Source: Rhizobium lusitanum
GTDB taxonomy: Bacteria > Pseudomonadota > Alphaproteobacteria > Rhizobiales > Rhizobiaceae
Length of the DNA stretch: 64,000 nucleotides
Assembly (NCBI RefSeq): GCF_014189535.1
Contig: NZ_CP050307.1
Coordinates: forward strand, 310,001 to 374,000
Direction: 5' to 3'
Positions 43,377-51,993 of the stretch are shown here, one piece after another. Position 1 is the first letter of the stretch. The number at the start of each line of letters is the position of its first letter. Below the pieces are notes generated by a model. It was not told the origin of the DNA. It made no database searches and saw only the letters and a list, made by a program, of their open reading frames with translations. A program made the translations under genes and the position numbers.

Positions 43377-44324
43377 TTACAGAACGGGTGTCAGCAACGG
43401 CTGGCCGGCAAAATGGGCGGCGAGATTGTCGCGGACGAGCTGTCCCATGGCCTTGCGGGTCTCAATAGTACCCGAGGCGTGGTGGGGCTGCAAAAGAACA
43501 TTGTCCAGCGCCAGAAAGCGCGGATTGAGCTTCGGCTCGCCTTCGAAGACATCGAGCGCCGCCGATCCGAGCTCAGCCGTTTCAAGAGCTTCCAGCAGCG
43601 CATCCTCGTCGATGTTGGAGGCGCGCGATATGTTGATCAGCATGCCATCCGGACCGAGCGCCTGGATCACTTCTTTCCCGACGATGTGGCGGGTTGCGGC
43701 AGAGGCGGCGAGTGTCACGAACAGAAAATCGGATTGCTCGGCCAGCGCCACGGGATCGGCCACGAATTCCATATCGGTCGCGTAGCTCTTTGCCTCGACG
43801 TCGGAATAGGCGATCTTCATGTCGAAGCCCTTCAGCCGCTTGGCAACCTCGAAGCCGATGCGGCCAAGGCCAAGCACGCCGGCGCGACGTCCCCAGATGC
43901 GGCGCTTCAGCGGATAGAGGCCCTTTTCCGCCCAGCTTCCGTCGCGCACCCATGTTTCGGCGCCGAGCATGCCACGCGACTGGCAGAGCATCATGGCGAT
44001 ACCCAGATCGGCGACATCATTGGTGAGCACGTCTGGCGTATTCGTCACGCGGATACCGCGTTCGCGGCAGGCCTGGAGATCGACCGCATCGAAGCCGACA
44101 CCGTAGACCGAGATCACTTCCAGCTTGGGGCAGGCCTCGATCATGGCGCGATTGGCCCCGAGTTCGCCGCGTGTGGCGATCGCCTTCACCGAGGGGCCGA
44201 CATCTGCCAAAAGAGCCGTCTTATCCTCGGACTCGAAATAACGATGAACGCGAAACGCCGCGTCCAAAGGCTCCTGATCCCATTGCGGATAGGGTCCAAC
44301 TTGTAGAATTATCGGCTTGTCCAT
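43377..44324 (-). CDS. D-isomer-specific 2-hydroxyacid dehydrogenase
   Basis: 315 residues from ATG 44324, behind GGGAGGATG. The NAD(P) motif GLGRIG lies at 152-157, with catalytic Arg234 (NISRASNID), Glu263 (DVFEGEP) and His281 (QPHHASGT). It resembles GhrB/hydroxypyruvate or 2-ketogluconate reductases. Ten bases upstream of the broken idnD-like gene on the minus strand, it may reduce 2-ketogulonate or 2-ketogluconate. A perfect LacI palindrome at 44351-44366 precedes it. Confidence 0.87.
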   Translation of the reverse strand: MDKPIILQVGPYPQWDQEPLDAAFRVHRYFESEDKTALLADVGPSVKAIATRGELGANRAMIEACPKLEVISVYGVGFDAVDLQACRERGIRVTNTPDVLTNDVADLGIAMMLCQSRGMLGAETWVRDGSWAEKGLYPLKRRIWGRRAGVLGLGRIGFEVAKRLKGFDMKIAYSDVEAKSYATDMEFVADPVALAEQSDFLFVTLAASAATRHIVGKEVIQALGPDGMLINISRASNIDEDALLEALETAELGSAALDVFEGEPKLNPRFLALDNVLLQPHHASGTIETRKAMGQLVRDNLAAHFAGQPLLTPVL

Positions 44325-44350
44325 CTTTTTACATCCTCCCTTGACATCGA

Positions 44351-44366
44351 ATGTTATCGATAACAT
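44351..44366. promoter_or_regulatory. LacI-type operator between divergent operons
   Basis: ATGTTATCGATAACAT is a perfect 16-bp palindrome, identical to 51500-51515. It lies between the minus-strand hydroxyacid dehydrogenase unit and the plus-strand idnO-like gene, and so can control both. Confidence 0.85.
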
Positions 44367-44411
44367 AAACAAGGGCAACAGCATTTGTCGAGATAAAAAA
44401 CGGAGGAAACG

Positions 44412-45170
44412 ATGTCTCTTGGCCTCTTCGATCTGAAAGGGCGGCGTGCTCTTGTAACGGGTTCGTCCCAAGGCATCGGGCTTGCTCTCGCCAAGGGATT
44501 GGCGGCAGCAGGCGCCGAACTGGTGCTCAACGGTCGCGACGCGGAAAAACTTGCCAGGACTGCGGCCCTGTTCGAGGGCAAGGTTCACACATTGCCTTTC
44601 GACGCGACCGATCATGAGGCTGTCCGCAGCGCGGTAGACGCGTTCGAAGCCGGGACCGGCGCCATCGACATTCTCGTCAACAATGCCGGCATGCAATTCC
44701 GCTCGCCGCTGGAAGAGTTTCCCGCGGATGCGTTCGAGCGGCTTCTTCGCACCAACATATCGAGCGTTTTCAACGTTGGTCAGGCTGCTGCCCGCCATAT
44801 GATCAAGCGCGGTGCCGGCAAGATCATCAACATCGCCAGCGTCCAGACCGCACTGGCACGCCCCTCGATTGCTCCCTACACCGCGACCAAGGGCGCCGTC
44901 GGCAATCTCACCAAGGGCATGGCGACGGATTGGGCCAAGTATGGGCTACAGTGCAATGCCATCGCGCCGGGCTATTTCGATACACCGCTGAATGCCGCGC
45001 TGGTTGCTGATGCCGATTTCTCCGCATGGCTTGAGAAGCGCACTCCGGCTGGTCGTTGGGGACGTGTCGAGGAACTGGTCGGCGCCTGCATCTTCCTGGC
45101 CTCCGATGCTTCCTCCTTCGTCAACGGGCATGTGCTTTACGTAGATGGCGGGATCACGGCGTCGCTTTAA
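44412..45170 (+). CDS. idnO: Gluconate 5-dehydrogenase (short-chain dehydrogenase)
   Basis: 252 residues of the SDR family. The cofactor motif is TGSSQGIG at 16-23, NNAG at 90-93, and the catalytic set Ser143, Tyr156 and Lys160 (YTATK). LFDLKGRRALVTGSSQGIGLALAKGLAAAGAELVLNGRD is characteristic of the IdnO/Gno group, here shown only in part. IdnO interconverts 5-keto-D-gluconate and D-gluconate. A ribosome site GGAGG lies 5 bases before the ATG, and the perfect LacI palindrome is 46 bases upstream. A good terminator follows. Confidence 0.87.
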   Translation: MSLGLFDLKGRRALVTGSSQGIGLALAKGLAAAGAELVLNGRDAEKLARTAALFEGKVHTLPFDATDHEAVRSAVDAFEAGTGAIDILVNNAGMQFRSPLEEFPADAFERLLRTNISSVFNVGQAAARHMIKRGAGKIINIASVQTALARPSIAPYTATKGAVGNLTKGMATDWAKYGLQCNAIAPGYFDTPLNAALVADADFSAWLEKRTPAGRWGRVEELVGACIFLASDASSFVNGHVLYVDGGITASL

Positions 45171-45175
45171 GGGGA

Positions 45176-45210
45176 TGCCGCAGGCGGTTGCGGCTGCGGC
45201 AAGTTTTTTT
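45176..45210 (+). terminator. Rho-independent terminator after idnO
   Basis: TGCCGCAG and CTGCGGCA form a perfect stem around a 10-base loop, followed by AG and TTTTTTT at 45204-45210. It separates idnO from the next dehydrogenase gene. Confidence 0.88.
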
Positions 45211-45310
45211 GTCGGCGCGATGAGGACGCGCAGGCCATGATAGCGGATATGGATCACCGTTCGAAACGGACGTCGCGATGATCCCTCGCGACATTGGAGG
45301 AGGAACAGCC

Positions 45311-46198
45311 ATGAGCAACAAGGTGGCGCTGATCGGCGCGGGCGCAATGGGCGGAGCCATCGGCACGCGCCTGGCCGAGACCGGCAACAGCCTGACAGTC
45401 TTCGACCTCGACAAGGAGAAGGTGGCGGTGCTGACGGCCAAGGGCGCGAGTGCAGCACCCAGCGCCGCGCAGGCGGCTGCCGTGTCCGACTATGTCATTC
45501 TCAGCCTGAATTCTCCGAACATCGTGCGTGCCGCTGTGTTCGGCGCCGGCGGTGTCGCGGAAGGCGCCAGACCCGGCACATTGATCATCGATATGTCCTC
45601 GATCGATCCGGACGCCACCAAGGCACTTGCCTCCGACGCCGCGGCAAAGGGGCTGCGCTGGGTGGACAGCCCGCTGTCTGGTGGCGCTCCCAAGGCGCTG
45701 ATCGGCCAGTTGACGTTGATGGCTGGCGGCAGCGAGCAGGATGTCGCGGATGCGCATCAGGTGCTCAAGCATGTCGCCTCGAATTATACCCATATGGGGC
45801 CATCGGGCGCCGGGCAGACCACGAAGCTGATCAATCAGGTGCTATGCGCACTGAACTTCCTTGCCGTTGCGGAAGCGACCCAACTGGCGCTCGACGCCGG
45901 CGTGGATGCGGCCAAGATCCCGCAGGCGCTGAAGGGCGGGCGGGCTGATAGCGCGCTCCTGCAGGAATACATGCCGCGCTACGTGACCAAGGATTATCGC
46001 CGTACCGGCCGGATCGACAACATGGTCAAGGACCTGAACGGCGCGCAGGACCTTGCCCGACGCACCAACACCGCCATGCCGCTGACTGCCGTCTGCGCCG
46101 AAGTGCATCGCATGCTGACGGCTGCGGGCCTTGGCGGCGAGGACCAGGCGGCGCTGATGGAATTCTTCAAGGGACCGAACAAGGAGATCGCCGAATGA
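45311..46198 (+). CDS. NAD(P)-dependent beta-hydroxyacid dehydrogenase (3-hydroxyisobutyrate dehydrogenase family)
   Basis: 295 residues from ATG 45311, behind GGAGGAGGAA. GAGAMGG at 9-15 is the nucleotide motif, DSPLSGGAPKAL the substrate loop and Lys172 (GQTTKLINQ) the catalytic lysine. GarR, tartronate-semialdehyde reductase and L-threonate dehydrogenase belong here. Within the idonate block it could act on a four- or six-carbon sugar-acid intermediate. It overlaps the following small gene by four bases. Confidence 0.86.
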   Translation: MSNKVALIGAGAMGGAIGTRLAETGNSLTVFDLDKEKVAVLTAKGASAAPSAAQAAAVSDYVILSLNSPNIVRAAVFGAGGVAEGARPGTLIIDMSSIDPDATKALASDAAAKGLRWVDSPLSGGAPKALIGQLTLMAGGSEQDVADAHQVLKHVASNYTHMGPSGAGQTTKLINQVLCALNFLAVAEATQLALDAGVDAAKIPQALKGGRADSALLQEYMPRYVTKDYRRTGRIDNMVKDLNGAQDLARRTNTAMPLTAVCAEVHRMLTAAGLGGEDQAALMEFFKGPNKEIAE

Positions 46199-46527
46199 TT
46201 ACCCGCTACGCACTATTCGAAGGCAAGGTCAGGGAAGGTGAGACGGAGGCGTTTCGCGCCGCGGTCATAGAGACCATTTTGCCGAAATGGAAGCAATTCC
46301 CCGGTGCTCTCGATGTTCGCGTATCCTTCGCGGAGGCCCGGGACGAAGGCGCTCCGGAATATCCGATGATCCTTGCCATCAATTATCCAGATACCGCCGC
46401 AGTCGAGGCTGCTCTTGCAAGCCCGGTGCGAACCGAAGCGCGAGCTGCGACGGAAGCGGTGCTCTCGAGGTTCTTCGAAGGCCGCATCCATCATCATGTA
46501 ACGCTGGCCAATGAATTCGTGCTTTGA
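46195..46527 (+). CDS. Small dimeric alpha/beta-barrel (Dabb/EthD-like) protein
   Basis: 110 residues. The pattern ITRYALFEGKVREGETEAFR, a mid-strand VRVSF and the C-terminal FEGRIHHHVTLANEF suggest the ferredoxin-like dimeric barrel. Overlap with the dehydrogenase gene (ATGA) makes a shared pathway likely. Family assignment is by fold pattern only; no function is known. Confidence 0.6.
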   Translation: MITRYALFEGKVREGETEAFRAAVIETILPKWKQFPGALDVRVSFAEARDEGAPEYPMILAINYPDTAAVEAALASPVRTEARAATEAVLSRFFEGRIHHHVTLANEFVL

Positions 46528-46638
46528 ATCTGTTCTGCCATGACGGCTGCACGATGCGGAGCGGAAGACCCGGTCTTCTCGTCTCAGGATGAGCAAAGGG
46601 TGCGCACTTGCTATTTTAAGGCGATGTATATTACTGTC

Positions 46639-46654
46639 ATGGTAACGATAACAT
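46639..46654. promoter_or_regulatory. LacI-type operator at the regulator's own promoter
   Basis: ATGGTAACGATAACAT matches the 16-bp palindrome at 14 positions and lies 10 bases before the LacI-family start codon, so the regulator may control itself. Confidence 0.7.
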
Positions 46655-46663
46655 AGGCAGTTG

Positions 46664-47677
46664 ATGAGCAATATACGCAAGCCACCGACCATGGCTGACA
46701 TCGCCCGGGTCATGGGGGTTTCCCCCATGACCGTGTCGCGTGCATTCAAGGCGGACAGTCTGGTCAGCACGGAGACCAGGGAGGCCATTCTCAAGGCCGC
46801 CGAGGATCTGGGCTATGTCTTCGACAGCACGGCGTCCAATCTGCGCTCACAGAAGTCCGATTTCGTCGCTGTCACCATTCCCTCCATCAACAACGCCAAT
46901 TTCGCGGATACCGTCGGCGGGCTCGCCGATACGCTTGCCACCCGCAACATGCAGATCCTGCTGGGTTACACCAATTACGACATGCAGGAGGAGGAGCGGC
47001 TGATCGAGCAGCTTCTGCGCCGCAAGCCGCAGGCGATCGTCGTGACCGGCGGCAGGCATACGCCGCGCGCGCGCCGTCTGCTGGAGACGGTCAATATCCC
47101 GGTGATCGAGACCTGGGACATTCCGACCGAGCCGATCGGGCACTATGTTGGCTTTTCCAATGCCGGCGCCGTTCGCCAGATGGTGGATCACTTCGTCAGC
47201 GCCGGCCATCGCCGCATTGCCTTCATCGGCGGCGATGTCGGGCGCGATACGCGTGGCAGCGAGCGCCGGACTGGCTTCATTGCCGCAATGGAGGCGCATG
47301 GGCTGGATGCCTCACGGCTGATCGCGGCCGGAGCGCCGCCCATTTCGATGCGCGAAGGCGCCAATGCGATGGCAAGGCTGATCGAAATCTATCCGGATAC
47401 ACAGGCAGTTGTCTGCGTATCGGATCTCGCGGCCTATGGCGCGCTGACGGAATGTCGCCGGTTGAACGTTGCCGTACCAGAGCGTTTTGCGATTGGTGGT
47501 TTCGGCAACTATGAAATCGGCGAGGTCTGCGTGCCGACGCTGACAACGATCAACGCTTTTGCGCGCGAGATCGGCGAAAAGACCGCCAGGCTAATCCTCG
47601 ATATCCTGGATGATGGACTGCCGGTCGAGGATGTCAGAATCACCCCCGAACTGATCGTGCGCGACAGCAGCCGCTAG
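46664..47677 (+). CDS. LacI-family transcriptional regulator
   Basis: 337 residues from ATG 46664. The helix-turn-helix TMADIARVMGVSPMTVSRAF is at about 10-29, followed by the hinge (AAEDLGYVFDSTASNLRSQK) and a sugar-binding core (ETWDIPTEPIGHYVGFSNAG). GntR/IdnR-like relatives respond to gluconate or idonate derivatives. The similar operators at 41793, 44351, 46639 and 51500 are its probable targets. Its own site is the least perfect, as is common for autoregulation. Confidence 0.9.
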   Translation: MSNIRKPPTMADIARVMGVSPMTVSRAFKADSLVSTETREAILKAAEDLGYVFDSTASNLRSQKSDFVAVTIPSINNANFADTVGGLADTLATRNMQILLGYTNYDMQEEERLIEQLLRRKPQAIVVTGGRHTPRARRLLETVNIPVIETWDIPTEPIGHYVGFSNAGAVRQMVDHFVSAGHRRIAFIGGDVGRDTRGSERRTGFIAAMEAHGLDASRLIAAGAPPISMREGANAMARLIEIYPDTQAVVCVSDLAAYGALTECRRLNVAVPERFAIGGFGNYEIGEVCVPTLTTINAFAREIGEKTARLILDILDDGLPVEDVRITPELIVRDSSR

Positions 47678-47703
47678 GCTTTGCCTGTCGCCCGAATGCA
47701 AAA

Positions 47704-47723
47704 GCGCGGCCTGAAGGCCGCGC
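47704..47723 (-). terminator. Terminator for the minus-strand ABC operon
   Basis: GCGCGGCCT and AGGCCGCGC form a perfect 9-bp stem; the minus strand then reads TTTT (AAAA at 47700-47703 on plus). It lies 23 bases after the SBP stop and just downstream of the convergent LacI gene. Confidence 0.8.
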
Positions 47724-47745
47724 CATTGTCATATTCGAGGCGGGA

Positions 47746-48840
47746 TCACTTGCCCCAGATCTTCTGGTACTGATCCTTGTAGCCATTGCCGGGATCGAAT
47801 GTGTTTTTCGGGCCTCCGTCCGTTTCCACATTGTCTGCCGTCACGACATGTAACGGCGACAGGTAGCCGGACCATTTCTCTCCCGAAAAAGCTCGGTTGA
47901 GCTCGTCGACCAGCTGCCAGCCCTGCAGGTTGAGAGGCTCGGCGACCGTCACCTTCTGATACTGGCCGGCGCGGATTCGCGCGTATGCGGATTCCGAACC
48001 ATCACCGGCGGCCACATTGATCGGCGCGTCCGTGCCGCCCTTGCCGGCGGATGCAAGCGACGGTCCCATGAAGTCGAAATAGAGGTCGTTGATAGCCAGC
48101 GAATGGGTCCAGCTATCGCCGTACTTCTGCAGCAGCGAGGTGGTGAGCTGCGGCATACGCTGCGAGGTCTCGGCAATGGGGGTGTCGACATATTCCAGCA
48201 CCTTGCCGCCAAGACGCTCGATCTCGGCCTTCATCTTGTCGGCCTTGGCAATGGCGATCGCATAGGTCGAGTCGGTGAAGATGATGACGCCGGGCTTGCC
48301 CTTGGCATCGACGAAGGCCCAGTCGGCGGCGGCCGTCGACACTTCCATCGCATCGGTGCTGACATTAGCGAACAGCCCGCTCTTCTCATCCGGGCCTATG
48401 ACGGGTCCGGCATGCCAGGCGACCAGCGGGATCTTTGCAGCCTGCGCCTGCTCCAACGCCGGTGCCTGTTCGATCGCATCGAAGCCGTCGATGATGATGC
48501 CGTCTGGCTTCAAAGCCATGGCCTGGCCAAAGGCTGCGGTTCGTCCCCCGATCGAGCCCGCGCCATCCAGAACCTTGACCTGCCAGCCAATCGCCTTGGC
48601 TGCTTCCTCAACCCCGTTGCTGACGCCGAGAATGCCGCCATTCTTCAGGTCGCCGGCCAGCACGACGATTGTCTTGCCGGGTTGCGCCTTGGGACCGGTG
48701 GTGGGGCCATCCCATTTGGTGACCGGCGAGGCATATTTATCGACGACGGCCTTCGCGTCGGCCAGTGGATCCGCATAGGCGTGGCTTGCGCATAGCATCA
48801 ACAGGCCCGTGGTTGCCTGCAGGAAATATCTGCGTTTCAT
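47746..48840 (-). CDS. Sugar ABC transporter substrate-binding protein (RbsB-like family)
   Basis: 364 residues from ATG 48840, behind GGGAGGAGA. The signal MKRRYFLQATTGLLMLCASH ends at AYA before DPLAD. Peripla_BP_4 hallmarks: KTIVVLAGDLKNGGILGVSNG, VKVLDGAGSIGGRTAAFGQA, ALKPDGIIIDGFDA and VAAGDGSESAYARIRAGQ. The ligand is unknown; an aldonate or keto-sugar acid fits the surrounding enzymes. It is the last gene of the minus-strand ATPase-permease-SBP operon. Confidence 0.87.
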   Translation of the reverse strand: MKRRYFLQATTGLLMLCASHAYADPLADAKAVVDKYASPVTKWDGPTTGPKAQPGKTIVVLAGDLKNGGILGVSNGVEEAAKAIGWQVKVLDGAGSIGGRTAAFGQAMALKPDGIIIDGFDAIEQAPALEQAQAAKIPLVAWHAGPVIGPDEKSGLFANVSTDAMEVSTAAADWAFVDAKGKPGVIIFTDSTYAIAIAKADKMKAEIERLGGKVLEYVDTPIAETSQRMPQLTTSLLQKYGDSWTHSLAINDLYFDFMGPSLASAGKGGTDAPINVAAGDGSESAYARIRAGQYQKVTVAEPLNLQGWQLVDELNRAFSGEKWSGYLSPLHVVTADNVETDGGPKNTFDPGNGYKDQYQKIWGK

Positions 48841-48883
48841 TGTCTGTCTCCTCCCTTTGGTAATTAAAACAATATGATCTTCA

Positions 48884-49951
48884 CTAATCGGCTGCCTTGG
48901 CGGGCAGTTGCGGCTTTTGCGCCGGCGCCATTCGGCCGGCAAGGCTGCGTCGGCGCTGGGCATAGCCAGCAATTCCGATGGCGACGAGCAGGGTCACGCC
49001 GTTGAACAGCGGTTCCACATAGAAGGAGCCGCCGATCTGCTGGATGCCGGCAATGCCGACGGCCAGAATGATGACGCCGATCATGGTTCCCCAGACATTG
49101 ACGCGGCCGGGCTTGATGGTGGTGGAGCCGAGGAAGGCTCCGACGAGCGCCGGCAGTAGATATTCCAGGCCGACGCTGGCCTGGCCGATCCTGAGTTTCG
49201 AGGCGAGCAATACACCAGCCACGGCGGCAAGCGTACCTGATGTCACGAAGGCGCCGATGACAAAACGACGGACGGGGATGCCGTTGAGGGCAGCAGCCTT
49301 CGGATTGGCGCCGATGGCATAGACGTAGCGGCCCATCGGTGTGTATTCGAGCACGATCCACATCACGAAAGCCAGAACCAGGACATAGAGCCCGGTAATC
49401 GGCAGCCCGAAGATCATCGTTCCGTTGAGCGCATAGAAGCCCTGCGGCAACATGCCGACCACTTGTCGTCCGCCGGTGTGCCAAAGGGCGATGGCGTAAA
49501 GGACTGTGCCGGTGCCGAGCGTCGCGATGAAGCTGTCGATCTTTGCGATCTCGACCAGCAGCCCGTTGAGGAAGCCGGTGAACGCACCAAGCAGGAGGAC
49601 GATCAGGACGGCGACTGGCCATGGCAGGCCGAACATCGTCTGCAGGCTGATCGCCAGCACATGCCAGAGCACGATGCCATAGCCGATCGTCAAGTCGATA
49701 CGCCCAGCCGCCATCGGGATCATCGCCGCGAGCGACAGGATGGCGATGATGGTCTTGTCCGAGATGATCGAACGCAGGTTCAGCAGCGTCGGAAAGGTCT
49801 GCGGCAGCAGGATGGAAAACAGCAGGATCAGGAAAGCGGTCAGGATGACGAGGCCGTAGACCGGCAGCAGCCTTTGGATTTTCTGGCCGAAGCTCATTCC
49901 CGCCAGTTCGGCCCGGGTTGGTTCGAGCGCATTGGATTCGATCGATTGCAT
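48884..49951 (-). CDS. Sugar ABC transporter permease (RbsC-like)
   Basis: 355 residues with many hydrophobic spans. Typical RbsC segments: IAILSLAAMIPMAAGRIDLTIGYG, LLGAFTGFLNGLLVEIAKIDSFIATLGTG seen in part, and the C-terminal GAFLGSTTIKPGRVNVWGTM. The cytoplasmic loop ALNGIPVRR resembles the AEA-type coupling loop. It pairs with the double-domain ATPase upstream; the two genes are 17 bases apart. Confidence 0.89.
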   Translation of the reverse strand: MQSIESNALEPTRAELAGMSFGQKIQRLLPVYGLVILTAFLILLFSILLPQTFPTLLNLRSIISDKTIIAILSLAAMIPMAAGRIDLTIGYGIVLWHVLAISLQTMFGLPWPVAVLIVLLLGAFTGFLNGLLVEIAKIDSFIATLGTGTVLYAIALWHTGGRQVVGMLPQGFYALNGTMIFGLPITGLYVLVLAFVMWIVLEYTPMGRYVYAIGANPKAAALNGIPVRRFVIGAFVTSGTLAAVAGVLLASKLRIGQASVGLEYLLPALVGAFLGSTTIKPGRVNVWGTMIGVIILAVGIAGIQQIGGSFYVEPLFNGVTLLVAIGIAGYAQRRRSLAGRMAPAQKPQLPAKAAD

Positions 49952-49968
49952 GGGGGTTCCTCTCCGAT

Positions 49969-51465
49969 CTAGGCGGCTTCGGATGCAGATGCGGCGGCGA
50001 TAACCGCCGGGGTTGTCAGTTCCGCGCCGCTCAGTTCACGCACGATTTGACCGCGTGAAAATACCAGGGCGCGATGGCAGATATGGGCGATTTCCTCGAA
50101 ATCGGTGGAGACGACGAGCACGGCGAGCCCGTCCTCCACTGCCTCGGCGATCAGCTTGTAGATGTCCGCCTTGGCGCCGACATCGACGCCGGCTGTCGGA
50201 TCCTCTGCGATCAGCAGTTTGCGGCCCGTGGCAAGCCACCGGCCGACCACGACCTTCTGCTGATTGCCGCCGGACAAGGCTTCGATTGCAAGGCTTTGGT
50301 CATTGGGTCTGAGGCCAACCCGGCTGCCGAGCGAATAGGCCATTTCGGCCTCGCGCTGCGGCCGCAGGAAGGACATCAATCCCCGCCCAGACGCGCCGGG
50401 ATTGAGGAATGTGTTTTCCCGTAGACTGAGCGACATGGCGACCGACTCCTCGGTCCGGTCCCTTGCGATCAGGCCGATGCCCGCAGCCATGGCGGAGACG
50501 GGGCTCGAAAGATCGGGCTCCGCACCATTTAGCCGGACGGTTCCGCTCGATGGCTCGCAACCGAACAGTGCGCGCCCGATTAATTCCTGGCCGGCGCCTC
50601 GGAGCCCGACGAGGCCGAGCAGCTCTCCTTGCCTGATGTCGAAGGATACGGGACCGGCGCCACGGCAGGCGAGATCTTTGACGGAGACGATGGCCGGACC
50701 GGCGGTCTGCTCGGCCTTGACGAAGAGCTGGTCGGCCTTGCGCCCGACGATCATGCGGATCAGCTCGTCCGGCGTCGTGTCGGAAACCGGCTTCTGTCCC
50801 ACGAGCATTCCGTCGCGCAGCACGGCGACACGGTCGGCGATCCTGAAGATCTCATCCAACCGGTGCGAAACGTAGATCATCGCCACACCACGCTCCTTGA
50901 GCGGGCGGATGGCGGCAAACAGCTTCTCAACCTCATCGGCAGGCAAACTCGCTGTGGGTTCGTCGAGAACGAGAACGTCGGCTTCAACGGCGAGCGCACG
51001 GGCAATCGCCACGAGAGATTTTTCGGTTCGTGTCAGCTCCTGGACCCGCGTCGACGGATCGAAATCACATCCAACGAGCTTCAGGGCCTCCGCCGTGCGG
51101 CGCTCGGTAGCCCGCCAGTCGATCAGCTTGCCGCGCAGCGAATAGCCCTGCGCCAAACCGACATTCTCGCCCACGGTCATCCATTCGATCAGCCCGAGAT
51201 CCTGATGGATGAAGGCGACCGGCTGGCGCTGGTTGGGCTTCGGCGGGCGGTGTTGATATGGCTTGCCACGAAACAGGATCTGTCCGCCATCCGGCTTGTA
51301 GATACCCGCGAGTGTCTTGATGAGGGTCGATTTGCCCGCGCCGTTCTCGCCGAGAAGCGCCAGGATTTCTCCGGGCTTGAGATCCAGCGAGACGTTCGAC
51401 AGGGCGCGCGTTCCACCAAATTCCTTGGTGATGTCGCAAAACTCGAGCAGCTTTCCGTCGTCCAT
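49969..51465 (-). CDS. Sugar ABC transporter ATP-binding protein (RbsA-like, two domains)
   Basis: 498 residues with two ABC domains. The first has Walker A GENGAGKST at 39-47, and Walker B LVLDEPTASLPAD; the signature-like ELTRTEKSLVAIARAL is degenerate, lacking LSGGQ. The second has a degenerate Walker A (GLRGAGQEL) and the normal signature LSGGNQQKVVVGRWL, as in RbsA. It is the first gene of the importer operon, with a perfect LacI palindrome 34 bases upstream of its ATG. Confidence 0.88.
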   Translation of the reverse strand: MDDGKLLEFCDITKEFGGTRALSNVSLDLKPGEILALLGENGAGKSTLIKTLAGIYKPDGGQILFRGKPYQHRPPKPNQRQPVAFIHQDLGLIEWMTVGENVGLAQGYSLRGKLIDWRATERRTAEALKLVGCDFDPSTRVQELTRTEKSLVAIARALAVEADVLVLDEPTASLPADEVEKLFAAIRPLKERGVAMIYVSHRLDEIFRIADRVAVLRDGMLVGQKPVSDTTPDELIRMIVGRKADQLFVKAEQTAGPAIVSVKDLACRGAGPVSFDIRQGELLGLVGLRGAGQELIGRALFGCEPSSGTVRLNGAEPDLSSPVSAMAAGIGLIARDRTEESVAMSLSLRENTFLNPGASGRGLMSFLRPQREAEMAYSLGSRVGLRPNDQSLAIEALSGGNQQKVVVGRWLATGRKLLIAEDPTAGVDVGAKADIYKLIAEAVEDGLAVLVVSTDFEEIAHICHRALVFSRGQIVRELSGAELTTPAVIAAASASEAA

Positions 51466-51499
51466 TCTGCTCCTCCCAAAGCTTCGATGAAAGGAAGCT

Positions 51500-51515
51500 A
51501 TGTTATCGATAACAT
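51500..51515. promoter_or_regulatory. LacI-type operator of the sugar ABC operon
   Basis: ATGTTATCGATAACAT, a perfect 16-bp palindrome, lies 34 bases upstream of the ATPase start on the minus strand. It is identical to the site at 44351. Confidence 0.85.
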
Positions 51516-51993
51516 TCCGTCAAGAGGCTCCGATAGACAACGGAGTTTCATCGACGGGATGGCTTCAACTTTGCCGCCGAGGCGATTGTTCGCCGTTCTT
51601 TGCTGCGTATGGAGGCTATAGAATTCGTATATCGGATAAATAATATCCGCTGAAGGATATACTTTCGTCTTAAAGCATTGATGGAGCTTAAATACATATT
51701 TCTTACATACTATGAATGAAATCATGGAGATGCCATCGTCTTACGATGAAATTGGCAAGAACCGCCCGGAAAATGATTGGGCCGATCGACTAAATTTTCT
51801 GAATGATTTTTAGGGGGTAGCGCCTCATTGTTGCCAATACTGCGATAGATTGGATGATGTTTAAATCGATCGTGCATTCACGCTGTCTATGGTTTAGTAC
51901 TATTTATTGGGAAGCCGCGATTTGCGGTCTATTTTTTCGTCGTTTGGTGGCCCTTCGGGTCCGCTCTAGAGAATTGCCGGTCCAGGAGCTTTG
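51516..51993. other. AT-rich intergenic region before the AraC gene
   Basis: This 478-base stretch is much more AT-rich than its surroundings. It separates the divergent ABC operon and AraC gene. A 33-codon open frame at 51712-51813 has no ribosome site I trust. No repeat or RNA was recognised. Confidence 0.45.

Noticed and set aside
51712..51813. 33-codon open frame (MNEIMEMPSSYDEIG...)
   Set aside because: It lies in AT-rich intergenic DNA and has no convincing ribosome site or known relative; it could be real but I cannot support it.
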